42,429 nucleotides of DNA, taken from CAZART01 sp964487555 (GTDB lineage: Bacteria; Bacteroidota; Rhodothermia; Rhodothermales; VXPQ01). The stretch covers positions 1 through 42,429 of the forward strand of contig CAZART010000036.1 of the NCBI GenBank assembly GCA_964487555.1. Reading direction: 5' to 3'. Within the stretch, counting starts at the first letter, position 1. Each line of letters starts with the position of its first letter. The notes below the pieces were generated by a model. That model had not been told where the DNA came from and made no database searches. It saw only the letters and a list, made by a program, of their open reading frames with translations. Below, piece after piece: positions 9,952 through 19,244 of the stretch. The position numbers were made by a program, and so were the translations under genes.

Positions 9952-10977
9952 ATGATGGAAGCGTCTATACCCGAAGCAAGCGCCGAAGCCACGATGAAGG
10001 CCGTCGTGGTCGAAGAACCGGGAGGTCCGGAGAAGCTCTCCATCGGATGGGCGAAGAAGCCTGTTCCGCGGGAAGATGAGCTGCTCGTCCGGGTGCACGC
10101 AACGGCGCTGAACCGCGCCGATCTCATGCAGCGCGCCGGCCGGTATCCTCCGCCGGAGGGGACGAGCCCAATTCTCGGCCTGGAGATGGCCGGCACGGTC
10201 GAAGCCGTCGGACCGGCGTGTCCCACGTGGAATGTTGGTGATCGGGTATGCGGGCTGCTGCCCGGCGGCGGATACGCGGAATTCGCCGTCATCCACCGCG
10301 ATTTGGCCATACCGCTGCTTCCGACGCTGTCGTTCCTTGAAGCCGCGGCTATTCCGGAGGTATTTCTCACGGCCTTTCAAGCGCTTCACTGGTACGGCGA
10401 AGTCGACGGCAGCAAACGAGTGTTGATCCATGCCGGCGCCAGCGGTGTGGGCACCGCGGGCATCCAGCTCGCCCGCGCGGCGGGTGCCACCGTGTACGTG
10501 ACGGCCTCGGCCGGTAAACACGAGACGTGTCTGGCCCTGGGCGCGGACGCGGCTATCGATTACAAGACCGAGGATTTCGCAGAGCGGATCGATGAATTGA
10601 CGGAGAGCCGGGGCGTCGACGTCATCGTCGACTTCATCGGGGCCCCGTACTTCAAGCAGAACGCTGCCGCACTGGCCGTCGACGGCCGCTGGATCTTGCT
10701 GGCCACCCTCGGCGGCTCGCGCGTGGAGGAGGTCGACCTTCGCGATCTGTTTCGAAAGCGCGCATCCTTTTTCGCCTCCACCCTGCGCGATCGGGATCTC
10801 GGATACAAAATTCGGCTGACGCAGGACTTCACGAGCCTCGCGATGCCGCTCTTTGAAGTCGGCACCCTCAAGCCGGTCATCGACCGCGTCTTTGACTGGA
10901 CTTACGTGGCCGATGCGCACCGGTACATGAGCGCAAACCGAAATGAAGGCAAGATCGTCCTCCGGGTCGGCGACTGA
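9952..10977 (+). CDS. NAD(P)H quinone oxidoreductase, PIG3/zeta-crystallin type
   Basis: Zinc-independent medium-chain dehydrogenase/reductase that reduces quinones with NADPH. After an N-terminal GroES-like fold (VHATALNRADLMQRAGRYPPP, LGLEMAGTVEAVG) comes the Rossmann glycine motif IHAGASGVGTAGIQLA near residues 160-175. ALGADAAIDYKTEDF and the PIG3-like C-terminal half (LRDRDLGYKIRLTQDF, IDRVFDWTYVADAHRYM) follow. The catalytic-zinc Cys/His set of alcohol dehydrogenases is absent, as expected. Length fits PIG3 members (about 325-330 aa) if translation starts at the internal ATG at 9994 (MKAVVVEEPGGP); the annotated start adds 14 residues of unclear value. It follows the NRDE gene closely. 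Confidence 0.93.
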   Translation: MMEASIPEASAEATMKAVVVEEPGGPEKLSIGWAKKPVPREDELLVRVHATALNRADLMQRAGRYPPPEGTSPILGLEMAGTVEAVGPACPTWNVGDRVCGLLPGGGYAEFAVIHRDLAIPLLPTLSFLEAAAIPEVFLTAFQALHWYGEVDGSKRVLIHAGASGVGTAGIQLARAAGATVYVTASAGKHETCLALGADAAIDYKTEDFAERIDELTESRGVDVIVDFIGAPYFKQNAAALAVDGRWILLATLGGSRVEEVDLRDLFRKRASFFASTLRDRDLGYKIRLTQDFTSLAMPLFEVGTLKPVIDRVFDWTYVADAHRYMSANRNEGKIVLRVGD

Positions 10978-11118
10978 GCGGTCGCCTGTACACGTATCGC
11001 CGAGAACAACAGAACGGCGGACGCTACGGCGCGGAACCTACCCATCTTCTTCGCGCGTAGGCAAGCTGAAGGCGCCGCGTACGGTGACGCCCGTTCTAAT
11101 GCCGCCCGATTCCGTCTT

Positions 11119-14100
11119 ATGTTAATTCGCGGCTCTGCGCATGCAACAGGTTCTGCGCTATTGCTCTTCGCGTTTACACTACTGGTCGGTGCCTGCCAAG
11201 AGCCGGAGCCTGCGCGACTGCTCGTTCTTACCGCCGCCCATGAATTTCGCCATGGCTCTACGGACGCCGGCATCGAGGCGCTTCAGGCCATCGGAGCTGA
11301 GGCCGGCCTCCAAGTCGACATCGCCGATTCCGCCGACGCTATTTTCGAGTCGAATCTGAGGCGCTATAGCGCTGTCGTCTTCTTAAACACCTCCGGGGAT
11401 ATTCTCGACTATAGCCGCCAGGCCGATTTCGAGCGGTTCATTCAGTCGGGAGGTGGTTTCATGGGGATCCATAGTGCCGCCGAGACCGAGACGGACTGGG
11501 AATGGTACGGACAGCTCGTCGGTGCGTACTTCGATGAGCCCGTTTCGGAATATCCGCGGATGTCGCCGGGCGTAGTAGCCGTGGCTGCAGAACATCCGGC
11601 AGTCGGGGGCCTTCCGTCAAGCTGGAATCCAATCGATGAATGGTACCGCCTGGATGTGGTGAACCCCGACATCGAAGTCCTTCTCGAGCTTCGCAGTGAC
11701 GCCGTTCAGGATGGGAGAGCGCCCGTATCGTGGCATCACGTGTTTGATGGGGGACGCGCGTTCTACACGGCGCTCGGCCACAATCCCGACGTTTTTGGGA
11801 CCAGTGCCTTCCGGGAGCACTTGAAAGCGGGTCTCGAATACGTGATAGGCGAGCGTGATCCCCTCGACTATTCCAACGTCAGGACTACTCGGCTGCCGGA
11901 AGAGAACCGATTCGAGCGATTCATTCTGGGCGACAGCCTCAATGAGCCGACCGAATTGGAGTTGCTCGGCGACGGCAAGGTGATATTCACCGAACGTCGA
12001 GGCTCCGTAAAGATGTACGATCCGGAGCGTGATTCCATCCGGACGATCGCCCATCTCGACGTCCATACGGAATTCGAGGACGGTTTGATGGGAATGGCTC
12101 TCGATCCATCCCACGAAGACAACAGTTGGATCTATCTCTACTACTCGTCGCCGGGCGACGAGCCCAGGCAGCACCTGTCGCGTTTCGAGCTGCGCGATGA
12201 CAGCCTCGTGCTCGAGAGCGAGATCGTGATGCTGGTCGTTCCTACCCAGCGGGACGAATGCTGTCACACCGGTGGCTCGGTCGAGTTCGGACCGGACGGG
12301 AGCCTGTATCTATCGACCGGCGACGATACCAATCCGTTTGCTTCGAGCGGATTTGCGCCGATCGACGAGCGTCAGGGCCGCGAGCCGTTCGACGCACAAG
12401 GCACGTCGGGCAGCACGAACGACCTTCGCGGGAAGATTCTCCGCATCATGCCACAGTCCGACGGCTCGTACACCATTCCAGAAGGAAATCTCTTCCCGCC
12501 GGGGACCGAAAACGCTGAACCCGAGATCTACGTGATGGGGAACCGCAATCCGTACCGTATCTCCATCGATCAAAAAACGGGATTTCTTTATTGGGGAGAG
12601 GTGGGGCCGGATGCCGGTGAAGACGACCCGTCGCGCGGCCCACGCGGGCACGACGAGGTCAATCAGGCACGCGAGGCCGGTTTCTTCGGCTGGCCGTACT
12701 TCGTCGCGGACAACAAGGCGTATCGGGATTACGACTTCGCATCGAAGACCTCGGGCGATCCATTCGATCCGGAAGCTCCTGGTAATGATTCGCCCAATAA
12801 CGACGGTCTGCGCGAGCTTCCGCCAGCGCGGGCGGCGTTTATATGGTATCCCTACGCTGAATCCCCTGAATTTCCGATCGTCGGCACGGGCGGCCGCAAC
12901 GCCATGGCCGGCCCGGTATTTTACGCAGATATGTACGGCCCGGGCGACGGCACTTTCCCGGACTACTACGACGGCAAGCTGTTCATTTACGATTGGATGC
13001 GCGGGTGGATGATCGCCGTTACGATGGATGAGAACCACAATGTTGACCGGTTGGAGCCTTTCATGCCGTCGACCCGCTGGAATAACGCCATCGATATGGC
13101 CTTCGATGAGCGCGGTGCGCTTTACGTCATCGAATACGGCACGGGATGGTTTCAGCAGAACGCGGATGCTCGGCTAAACCTCGTCTTCTATAACACCGGC
13201 AATCGAATGCCTGCGGCGAGGATTCGTGCGGATAAGACGGTCGGCAGCGTGCCGCTGCATGCGCGGTTCTCTGCGGAGGGATCAACCGATGTGGATGGCG
13301 ACGAACTGGCGTACCGGTGGAAGATAGATGGCGGCTTATGGAGGGCGCCGGACGACACGACGTTTGAGCATACGTTCGACGAGCCGGGGGAATACACCGT
13401 ATTGCTGGAGGTCGCGGATGAGGACGGGCTGACGGATCGGGATGAGGTGGTCGTCAGAGCCGGGAATGCTCCGCCGCAGATCGAGTTTCGGATTGAGGGA
13501 AACCGAAGCTTTTACTGGGACGGCCGCGACGTGGAGTACGAGATCGTGGTTTCGGATCCCGAAGATGGCGTGGTCGACACGGCTTCGGCGGCGGCGGTAT
13601 ACGTCTCGTTCGACTACATGAAGGGCACACTCGACAGCGAGATGCTCGTAGAGGGGCATCAAACCGGCCCCGGATCGTTTTCCGAAGGTCGTGCACTGAT
13701 CGAAGGCAGCGACTGCAAGGCCTGCCACTCCGCGACGGCGCAATCGATCGGGCCAAGCTACGTCGATGTCGCGCTTCGATATCAGGATGAGCCCGGCGCC
13801 GTCCGGACGCTGGCAGCAAAGATTATTCAGGGCGGCGGCGGGGTGTGGGGTGAACAGGCGATGGCGGCCCATCCGCAGCTAAGCGAGCGCGAGGCGGCCG
13901 CGATGGTGGAGTACGTTCTGTCCCTTGCCGATGAGGATGCGCTCGGCCCGGGCCTCCCGCTCTCCGGCCGAATGGCGGCGACGCAGCACCTCGCCGACAC
14001 GTCTCGCGGCACGTACGTGCTGCAAGCCGCCTACACGGACCTCGGCGCAAACGGCGTGGAACCGGCCACGGCTACGGAGCTTGTGGCCCTACGATATCCG

Positions 14101-14499
14101 CAGCTCGAGGCGGAGCGAGCCGACGGATTCCACCGTGTGGACGTGCTGCGGGGCGATGATGAGGATCCGACCCTGGTGAGAAATATTTACGATGGATCGT
14201 ACCTCGTTTTTGAGGATCTGGATCTATTCGGCATGGAGGAACTAACCTATGGAATCGTCACGGATCCATTGAATGCTTCCGGTGGGCGTATCGAGTTGCG
14301 GCTGGACGATCCGACAGGGCCCCTTGTGAGCACAGTGGCCGTCGCCACGGACTTGTCATTCGGCGCTGATGAAGTTGCCGCGCCGCTGGAGCCGACCCGC
14401 GGAGAGCGCGATCTCTATTTCGTCTTCCGAAGCGACCGAGGGACGACGCCCGAGGCGCTGTTTCTGCTGGATTGGATCGCATTTAAGCCGAGGCGTTAG
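11119..14499 (+). CDS. Secreted multidomain lipoprotein: ThuA, PQQ-type sugar dehydrogenase, PKD, cytochrome c, CBM-like
   Basis: 1126 aa. A lipoprotein signal (residues 12-26, LLVGAC, Cys26) is followed by five modules. A ThuA-like fold covers about 32-250 (LTAAHEFRHGSTDAGIEAL, FMGIHSAAETETDWEWY). A GH/sorbosone-dehydrogenase-type six-bladed propeller covers about 265-690 (GLMGMALDP, CCHTGGSVEFGPDGSLYLSTGDD, GNRNPYRISID). A PKD domain covers about 700-790 (ARFSAEGSTDVDGDELAYRWK). A cytochrome c domain has one heme motif CKACH near residue 865. A C-terminal CBM6-like beta domain covers about 950-1126. The likely job is oxidation of a sugar or polyol outside the cytoplasm, with electrons passed to the built-in heme. 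It needs PQQ or a similar cofactor, and no PQQ synthesis genes are seen here. Similar fusions are frequent in Bacteroidota and Planctomycetes. Substrate is unknown. Confidence 0.9.
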   Translation: MLIRGSAHATGSALLLFAFTLLVGACQEPEPARLLVLTAAHEFRHGSTDAGIEALQAIGAEAGLQVDIADSADAIFESNLRRYSAVVFLNTSGDILDYSRQADFERFIQSGGGFMGIHSAAETETDWEWYGQLVGAYFDEPVSEYPRMSPGVVAVAAEHPAVGGLPSSWNPIDEWYRLDVVNPDIEVLLELRSDAVQDGRAPVSWHHVFDGGRAFYTALGHNPDVFGTSAFREHLKAGLEYVIGERDPLDYSNVRTTRLPEENRFERFILGDSLNEPTELELLGDGKVIFTERRGSVKMYDPERDSIRTIAHLDVHTEFEDGLMGMALDPSHEDNSWIYLYYSSPGDEPRQHLSRFELRDDSLVLESEIVMLVVPTQRDECCHTGGSVEFGPDGSLYLSTGDDTNPFASSGFAPIDERQGREPFDAQGTSGSTNDLRGKILRIMPQSDGSYTIPEGNLFPPGTENAEPEIYVMGNRNPYRISIDQKTGFLYWGEVGPDAGEDDPSRGPRGHDEVNQAREAGFFGWPYFVADNKAYRDYDFASKTSGDPFDPEAPGNDSPNNDGLRELPPARAAFIWYPYAESPEFPIVGTGGRNAMAGPVFYADMYGPGDGTFPDYYDGKLFIYDWMRGWMIAVTMDENHNVDRLEPFMPSTRWNNAIDMAFDERGALYVIEYGTGWFQQNADARLNLVFYNTGNRMPAARIRADKTVGSVPLHARFSAEGSTDVDGDELAYRWKIDGGLWRAPDDTTFEHTFDEPGEYTVLLEVADEDGLTDRDEVVVRAGNAPPQIEFRIEGNRSFYWDGRDVEYEIVVSDPEDGVVDTASAAAVYVSFDYMKGTLDSEMLVEGHQTGPGSFSEGRALIEGSDCKACHSATAQSIGPSYVDVALRYQDEPGAVRTLAAKIIQGGGGVWGEQAMAAHPQLSEREAAAMVEYVLSLADEDALGPGLPLSGRMAATQHLADTSRGTYVLQAAYTDLGANGVEPATATELVALRYPQLEAERADGFHRVDVLRGDDEDPTLVRNIYDGSYLVFEDLDLFGMEELTYGIVTDPLNASGGRIELRLDDPTGPLVSTVAVATDLSFGADEVAAPLEPTRGERDLYFVFRSDRGTTPEALFLLDWIAFKPRR

Positions 14500-14534
14500 G
14501 CCGAGATGACACGAAGCCGATCCGGGCCGAGTCG

Positions 14535-15722
14535 TCATCGTCGGAAGCTCTTAACGGCGGGAATCAGCCCGCCGCGGCGGAACCAGTCCTGTTCAGCAGG
14601 TTCGTCCACGCGCACGTTGTGAAAGGGTCCGACGCGCATGAGCTCGCCGGCACTTCTCTCTGAAAAGAGGGCGTGCACGGCCGCCTCCTTGCAAACGGAG
14701 CGGCCAAGCTCGTTCACCACGCGTGCTCCTGCGGCATCGTCGCTGGTCGCAGACGAGAAAGCCGTGACGATCCGGCGTGGTAGAACGTACGTGTCGCCGA
14801 CCGCCGCTCGAAATCCGGCCACGATGGCCGCTGCCAATGCCGCTTGAACGGTGTGGTCATCCGAGGATCCGGCACCCGGGTCCACTTCGATGCCGCCGAA
14901 CCGGACCTTCAACCCTGATCGATCAGCAAGTGTGGCCGCGGCCGCCTCGCCGTGTGGTGCTACGCTACGGCCGAGGCCAAATGCTGTAGCCTTCAATACG
15001 GCGGCGATGTCTTGAAGGGGCGCCTCGGGCGCCGTACGGAGGGCTCCATTCATCATGGGGGCCGCATTCGCCGTCAAGAAGAGTGCAGCGTCGGCTACCG
15101 GCAGCGACGCGGGAGAGCCGCGGGTAAGGCGCAGCCTCAGAAGGTCCTCCGACGTGCCGTGGTAGCGCCGCAGCGCCACGATGGTCTTTTTCACGGCATC
15201 GACGTTGATGCCGACGTCGACCGTCGCGGCGCGAACCTCCACGACGACCCGCGATGTTGCCCGGAGCACCTCGGGAATGACGTCGAACAGCGCGGCCGCT
15301 ACCGGGTCGATGCCGCGCTCGACGCAAGCCGTCAGCCCCGTAATCTCAGACGCCGAACAGTCCTGAGCAGCGTCGTCCAGCATCTGCGCAAGTACGAGGA
15401 CGTCGGAGGCCGTCGCTTTTCCTGCAATCTGCGACAGCGGGGACGTTGCGATGTGCCGAGCACCGCCGAGATCTGCCGCACGCATCGCGGATTCCAAATG
15501 GGAGGCTATGCGCCGAATCTTATCGTAAACCCGTGACCGTACCGTCGTCGTCAGCAGGCTGCTGCAGTCCGTCAACGCGACGTGTATCCGGCCGCCGGTG
15601 AATATGGAAGCCGTGCCCTTCGTATCGATCAGTGACGAGGCGACCGCCTCCACCTGTGCCGGATCGGCGTCCGGTCCGAGCACTCCCGATACATGCTCGA
15701 CAATGTCTTTGATCTGGCACAT
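14535..15722 (-). CDS. Unrecognised 395-aa soluble protein
   Basis: I do not recognise this family. The frame stays open upstream to 15836, but that extension runs into the htrA terminator and is Pro/Ser-rich. ATG 15722 (MCQIKDIVEHVSGVLG) is therefore the more credible start. The protein is Ala-rich, without membrane helices or signal peptide. Conserved-looking patches are TKGTASIFTGGRIHVALTD (N-terminal), VRAATVDVGINVDAVKKTIV and FLTANAAPMMNGALR in the middle, and GGIEVDPGAGSSDDHTVQAA and GDTYVLPRRIVTAFSSATSDD late. The glycine-rich and DD-containing late patch could hold a ligand or metal, but that is a guess. It is convergent with the ThuA/PQQ gene (35 bases between stops) and lies downstream of htrA, separated from it by a terminator, so it probably has its own promoter or depends on read-through. 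Confidence 0.75.
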   Translation of the reverse strand: MCQIKDIVEHVSGVLGPDADPAQVEAVASSLIDTKGTASIFTGGRIHVALTDCSSLLTTTVRSRVYDKIRRIASHLESAMRAADLGGARHIATSPLSQIAGKATASDVLVLAQMLDDAAQDCSASEITGLTACVERGIDPVAAALFDVIPEVLRATSRVVVEVRAATVDVGINVDAVKKTIVALRRYHGTSEDLLRLRLTRGSPASLPVADAALFLTANAAPMMNGALRTAPEAPLQDIAAVLKATAFGLGRSVAPHGEAAAATLADRSGLKVRFGGIEVDPGAGSSDDHTVQAALAAAIVAGFRAAVGDTYVLPRRIVTAFSSATSDDAAGARVVNELGRSVCKEAAVHALFSERSAGELMRVGPFHNVRVDEPAEQDWFRRGGLIPAVKSFRR

Positions 15723-15834
15723 GGGAGGGAGGGGACCGGGGCGCCGGGTATGTGAAGGAGATACGGTTGTCCTGGCCTTCGCCCGGGATGGAGGGCAGGA
15801 TTCGGATGGAGGGCAAGATAGGAACTGGATCCAC

Positions 15835-15866
15835 AAAAAAGGCCCCGCCTCCCAGGAGACGGGGCC
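15835..15866 (-). terminator. Rho-independent terminator after htrA
   Basis: Read on the minus strand this is a nearly perfect GC-rich hairpin with a 12-base-pair arm starting GGCCCCGTCTCC. It includes one G-U pair and has a very tight loop, and it is followed by six T residues. It sits 46 bases past the htrA stop codon and ends transcription from that gene before the 395-aa unknown gene. Confidence 0.9.
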
Positions 15867-15911
15867 TGATTCGGTACCCCTCGCTCGGACCTTCGTGGTT
15901 CGAGGGGGAAT

Positions 15912-17465
15912 TTATGCGGGCTTCGTGAGTGCGGTTATGTAGGTCTGATTCTCACCCGTGTAGAGCCGAACGAGGAAAGAGTCTCCAGCTTCTATACCGT
16001 TGTAGACCTCTTCGAACTCGTCCAGGTTGCGCACGCGCTTCCGGTCGATCTCGATGATGATGTTGCCGCGCCTAAGCTCGGCCGCGCGGTAAGCCTGACT
16101 CGAAGGATCGATTTCGGTGATGATGACGCCGTCGACGTCTTCTTCGAGTCCGGCGCGGCGCGCTAGCTCCGGCGTGAGATCGCTTAGGCGGAAACCGAGT
16201 GCGTCCATCATCTGAGACCGGCTCGGTCGATCTTCGGTGGATCGATCGGCTGTGGTCGGCTCGTCACCGCCTTCCCAGCCGCCGAGCTGCACTTCAAACG
16301 TGCGCCGTTCGTCGTTACGTACGACCGTGAGCGTGGCCGTTTCACCCGGATGCATGGCACCGATCCGCTGCGATAGCTGCAGATGATTCGTCAATTCCTT
16401 GTCGTTTATCGCGACGATGACATCGCCCGCTTCGATGCCGGCGCGCTCGGCGGCCGATCCCGGCGTCACGCTAGAGATGACGGCAGCGCCGCGTGGCAGG
16501 TCCAGTGCCTGGATGAGACTCTGACTCGCCGGTCCGAACGATACGCCGAGGCGGGCACGGTCCACTCGGCCGTGCTCGATCAGCTGATCGGCCACATCCT
16601 GCACCGTGTTTACGGGGATGGCGAAGCCGATACCCTGATTTCCACCGGTCCGCGAAATGATCGCCGTGTTAATGCCGATGAGGCGGCCGTTCAGGTCGAC
16701 GAGAGGTCCACCCGAATTTCCGGGATTGATGGCCGCATCCGTCTGGATGAAGTTGTGAATCTGACTCGGGCCCTGCTGGCTCTGCGGCGGAGCGAACCCT
16801 CCCTGGAGGCGGCCGGTAGCGCTCACAATACCCGCGGTCACCGTGTTGCTGAGCGATTCGCTAAGGGGCGAGCCGAAGGCCAGCACCCACTGCCCGACGC
16901 GGACGTCGTCTGAGTTTCCGACCGACATAAATGGGAGATTCTCCTGATCGACTTTGATTACGGCAACGTCACTCACCGCGTCCGTGCCGATCACCTCGGC
17001 CTCGTAGCGTGTGCCGTCCATCATCACGACAGTAACCTCGTCGGCGCCTTCGACGACGTGGTTGTTCGTTATGACATAACCATCGGACCGGATAACGACC
17101 CCCGATCCGAGGCCGGTCTGCGGTCGCGGCTGCTGCGGGCCTTCAAAACCACCGAAGAAATCCTCAAACGGGGTGCCCTCAAAGGGATTGCGCATTTGCC
17201 CGTTTTCCCGCGTTGCGAGCCGTTCGGATGAGATCTGGACGACGGTTGGATTGACGCGTTCGGCTACTTCCATGAAGGCGTCTTGAAAGTCCGCTACACT
17301 GCTCAAATCGCGGTCAATTGCGGTTCCTTCGGCGGCTCTGGTTTCGGTGCCTATTCCCTCCTCGAGGCCAAAGATGTTGGCACCCACAGTGGTGAACATG
17401 ACTCCCGAGAAGAAAGCCACGACCACGATAACGGCGATGGAAACTCTTCCTTTTGCATTCATCAT
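15912..17465 (-). CDS. htrA: Do/HtrA-type periplasmic serine protease
   Basis: 517-aa trypsin-like protease of the DegP/DegQ family for quality control of envelope proteins. An uncleaved anchor or signal sequence spans residues 8-30. The protease domain has the catalytic triad His136 (VITNNHVVEGADE), Asp166 (SDVAVIKV) and Ser251 (NPGNSGGPLV). Two PDZ domains follow at about 285-385 (AAVISSVTPGSAAERAGIEAGDVI) and 415-515 (GVIITEIDPSSQAYRAAEL). The acidic, Gln/Pro-rich loop around residues 85-118 matches the LA-loop region of this family. Start ATG at 17465 is followed by a second Met. It appears monocistronic, with a strong terminator downstream and fumC ending 222 bases upstream. Confidence 0.96.
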   Translation of the reverse strand: MMNAKGRVSIAVIVVVAFFSGVMFTTVGANIFGLEEGIGTETRAAEGTAIDRDLSSVADFQDAFMEVAERVNPTVVQISSERLATRENGQMRNPFEGTPFEDFFGGFEGPQQPRPQTGLGSGVVIRSDGYVITNNHVVEGADEVTVVMMDGTRYEAEVIGTDAVSDVAVIKVDQENLPFMSVGNSDDVRVGQWVLAFGSPLSESLSNTVTAGIVSATGRLQGGFAPPQSQQGPSQIHNFIQTDAAINPGNSGGPLVDLNGRLIGINTAIISRTGGNQGIGFAIPVNTVQDVADQLIEHGRVDRARLGVSFGPASQSLIQALDLPRGAAVISSVTPGSAAERAGIEAGDVIVAINDKELTNHLQLSQRIGAMHPGETATLTVVRNDERRTFEVQLGGWEGGDEPTTADRSTEDRPSRSQMMDALGFRLSDLTPELARRAGLEEDVDGVIITEIDPSSQAYRAAELRRGNIIIEIDRKRVRNLDEFEEVYNGIEAGDSFLVRLYTGENQTYITALTKPA

Positions 17466-17687
17466 ATCTGGACGTTATATCGCATTTGAATGTCTAGGAT
17501 ATCATACGGTCACCGAACGGCTGGGGCAGGAATCTGCGCTGCAGATCGGTCAAACCGGCAGTGGCCACGCCTCTATTCGGGACCCCTTCTATACATTGAA
17601 AAAAACGTACCACGGTGAGCACATAGTATGTCAAATACCTGTGGTCCGACTGCGTTTCAGTCGTCGGAGAAATATTACGAGGGCCTT

Positions 17688-19088
17688 CTATTCGCCGGGG
17701 ATGCCGGGCTCGGTCATGTTTCTAACATCGAGGATGCGGTCAAGCTCATGGTCGCCTACAAGTCCCATCTCGAGAACGACGTCGCGCACGGATTTCCGCT
17801 CGGCGGCCGCTTTTTTGGCCACCTTGGAAGCTTGATCGTAGCCGACGGCTGCGTTCAGGGCGGTTGCGATGGACGGGTTTAGTTCGAGAAGTTCGCGGCA
17901 TCGTTCGCGGTCTACTTCGATACCGTCGACGCACTTCTCGCGAAAGGCGTCGCAGCCGTTGGCGAGGATCGAGATGCTCTCCAGTACGGCGTGTGCCATG
18001 ATGGGCATCATCACATTCAATTCGAAGTTTCCGTGTTGTCCGCAGACGGTGACGGTCGTGTGATTGCCCATCACGCGGGCCGCCATCATCATGACGGCCT
18101 CACAGAGAACCGGATTGACTTTCCCCGGCATAATTGAGGAGCCGGGCTGCAAGGAAGGGAGCCGGATTTCCGAGAGCCCGCTGGTAGGTCCGCTCGATAG
18201 GTGCCGAAGGTCATTTGCGATTTTCATGAGGGAAACGGCCAGCGTGTTGAGTGCGCCCGACGTATTCACGTAGGCATCCTTCGCAGCCTGGGCTTCGAAG
18301 TGATCTTCAGCTTCCCGAAACGCCAGACCCGTAATGTCGCCGATTCTGGCTATCGCCTTCTCCGGAAAATCCACGGGCCGGTTTACACCGGTACCTACGG
18401 CGGTTCCGCCGAGGGCCAGCTCGGAGACCTCGTTTGACGCGTTTCGGAGGCGTCGGACGGCGTGATGGATCTGCGATGCATACCCCCCGAATTCCTGGCC
18501 GAGGCGGACCGGCGTGGCATCCATCAGATGCGTGCGGCCGCTCTTGAGAACGTCGTCGAATTCCTTCGCTTTGGCGCCCAGTGATTCGTGAAGGCGCGTG
18601 AGTGCCGGGATGAGCTCGCGCTCTATACTCACCCGGGCCGCCACATGCATGGCCGTCGGTATGACGTCGTTCGACGACTGCGACATATTGACGTCGTCAT
18701 TAGGATGGACGAGCTTGCTGCCGCGATTGCCGCCGAGTTTCTCTGAAGCGAGATTCGCGATCACCTCGTTCGCGTTCATATTCGTAGAGGTGCCGCTACC
18801 GGTCTGAAAGACGTCGAGAATGAACTGATTGTCGAGCGCTCCGTCAATGACGGCCTGTGTGCTTTCGATGATGGCGTCGGCCTTTTTGCGATCCAGCAGA
18901 TCCAGCTCGCGATTGGCGTGTGCGGCGGCCTGCTTCACCACGCCGAGGGCCTCGATGAATCGGCGGGGAAACCGCAGCTCACTGATGGGGAAGTTGTCGG
19001 CGGCGCGCTGCGTCTGTGCACCGTACAGGGCCTCGGCAGGTACCTGCACGTCTCCCATCGAATCTTTCTCTGTGCGAAACTCGGACAT
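17688..19088 (-). CDS. fumC: Fumarate hydratase, class II
   Basis: Iron-independent fumarase of the TCA cycle, fumarate plus water to malate, a cytoplasmic homotetramer. 466 aa, the usual length. Family landmarks are QTGSGTSTNMNANEVIA (about 96-111), HPNDDVNMSQSSNDVIPTAM, GRTHLMDATPVRLGQEF with the conserved His187, GTAVGTGVN, and the superfamily signature GSSIMPGKVNPV at 316-327. The open frame continues far upstream (to 19850), but that part is antisense to panC. ATG 19088 (MSEFRTEKDSMGDV) matches the normal fumarase N-terminus. It is divergent from panC across a 156-base region holding a G-rich tract. Confidence 0.97.
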   Translation of the reverse strand: MSEFRTEKDSMGDVQVPAEALYGAQTQRAADNFPISELRFPRRFIEALGVVKQAAAHANRELDLLDRKKADAIIESTQAVIDGALDNQFILDVFQTGSGTSTNMNANEVIANLASEKLGGNRGSKLVHPNDDVNMSQSSNDVIPTAMHVAARVSIERELIPALTRLHESLGAKAKEFDDVLKSGRTHLMDATPVRLGQEFGGYASQIHHAVRRLRNASNEVSELALGGTAVGTGVNRPVDFPEKAIARIGDITGLAFREAEDHFEAQAAKDAYVNTSGALNTLAVSLMKIANDLRHLSSGPTSGLSEIRLPSLQPGSSIMPGKVNPVLCEAVMMMAARVMGNHTTVTVCGQHGNFELNVMMPIMAHAVLESISILANGCDAFREKCVDGIEVDRERCRELLELNPSIATALNAAVGYDQASKVAKKAAAERKSVRDVVLEMGLVGDHELDRILDVRNMTEPGIPGE

Positions 19089-19165
19089 ATCTGCGTCTAT
19101 ATGTAGTGGCGGATGTGGAGTATTATACGCCCGTGCCGAGCTAAGGGTGTTGAAGAATGTGAAAA

Positions 19166-19192
19166 GGGAAGGGGAAGGGGAAGGGGGAGGGG
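19166..19192 (+). repeat. G-rich GGGGAA tract, potential G-quadruplex
   Basis: Five runs of three to five G separated by AA or A on the plus strand, lying between the divergent starts of fumC and panC. It satisfies the simple intramolecular four-G-run quadruplex pattern and could affect either promoter; function is not shown. Confidence 0.7.
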
Positions 19193-19244
19193 AAGTTTCC
19201 GCCGGGGGTCTAAAGTCTGAACGCGTATTGGGGGCATCTTTGTT

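Noticed and set aside
10902..11045. Minus-strand frame starting MGRFRAVASAVLLFSA, signal-peptide-like
   Set aside because: It runs at once into the antisense of the quinone oxidoreductase gene and has no mature domain; chance hydrophobic stretch is more likely.
15723..15836. Upstream extension of the 395-aa unknown protein
   Set aside because: It overlaps the htrA terminator and is Pro/Ser/Arg-rich without conservation signs.
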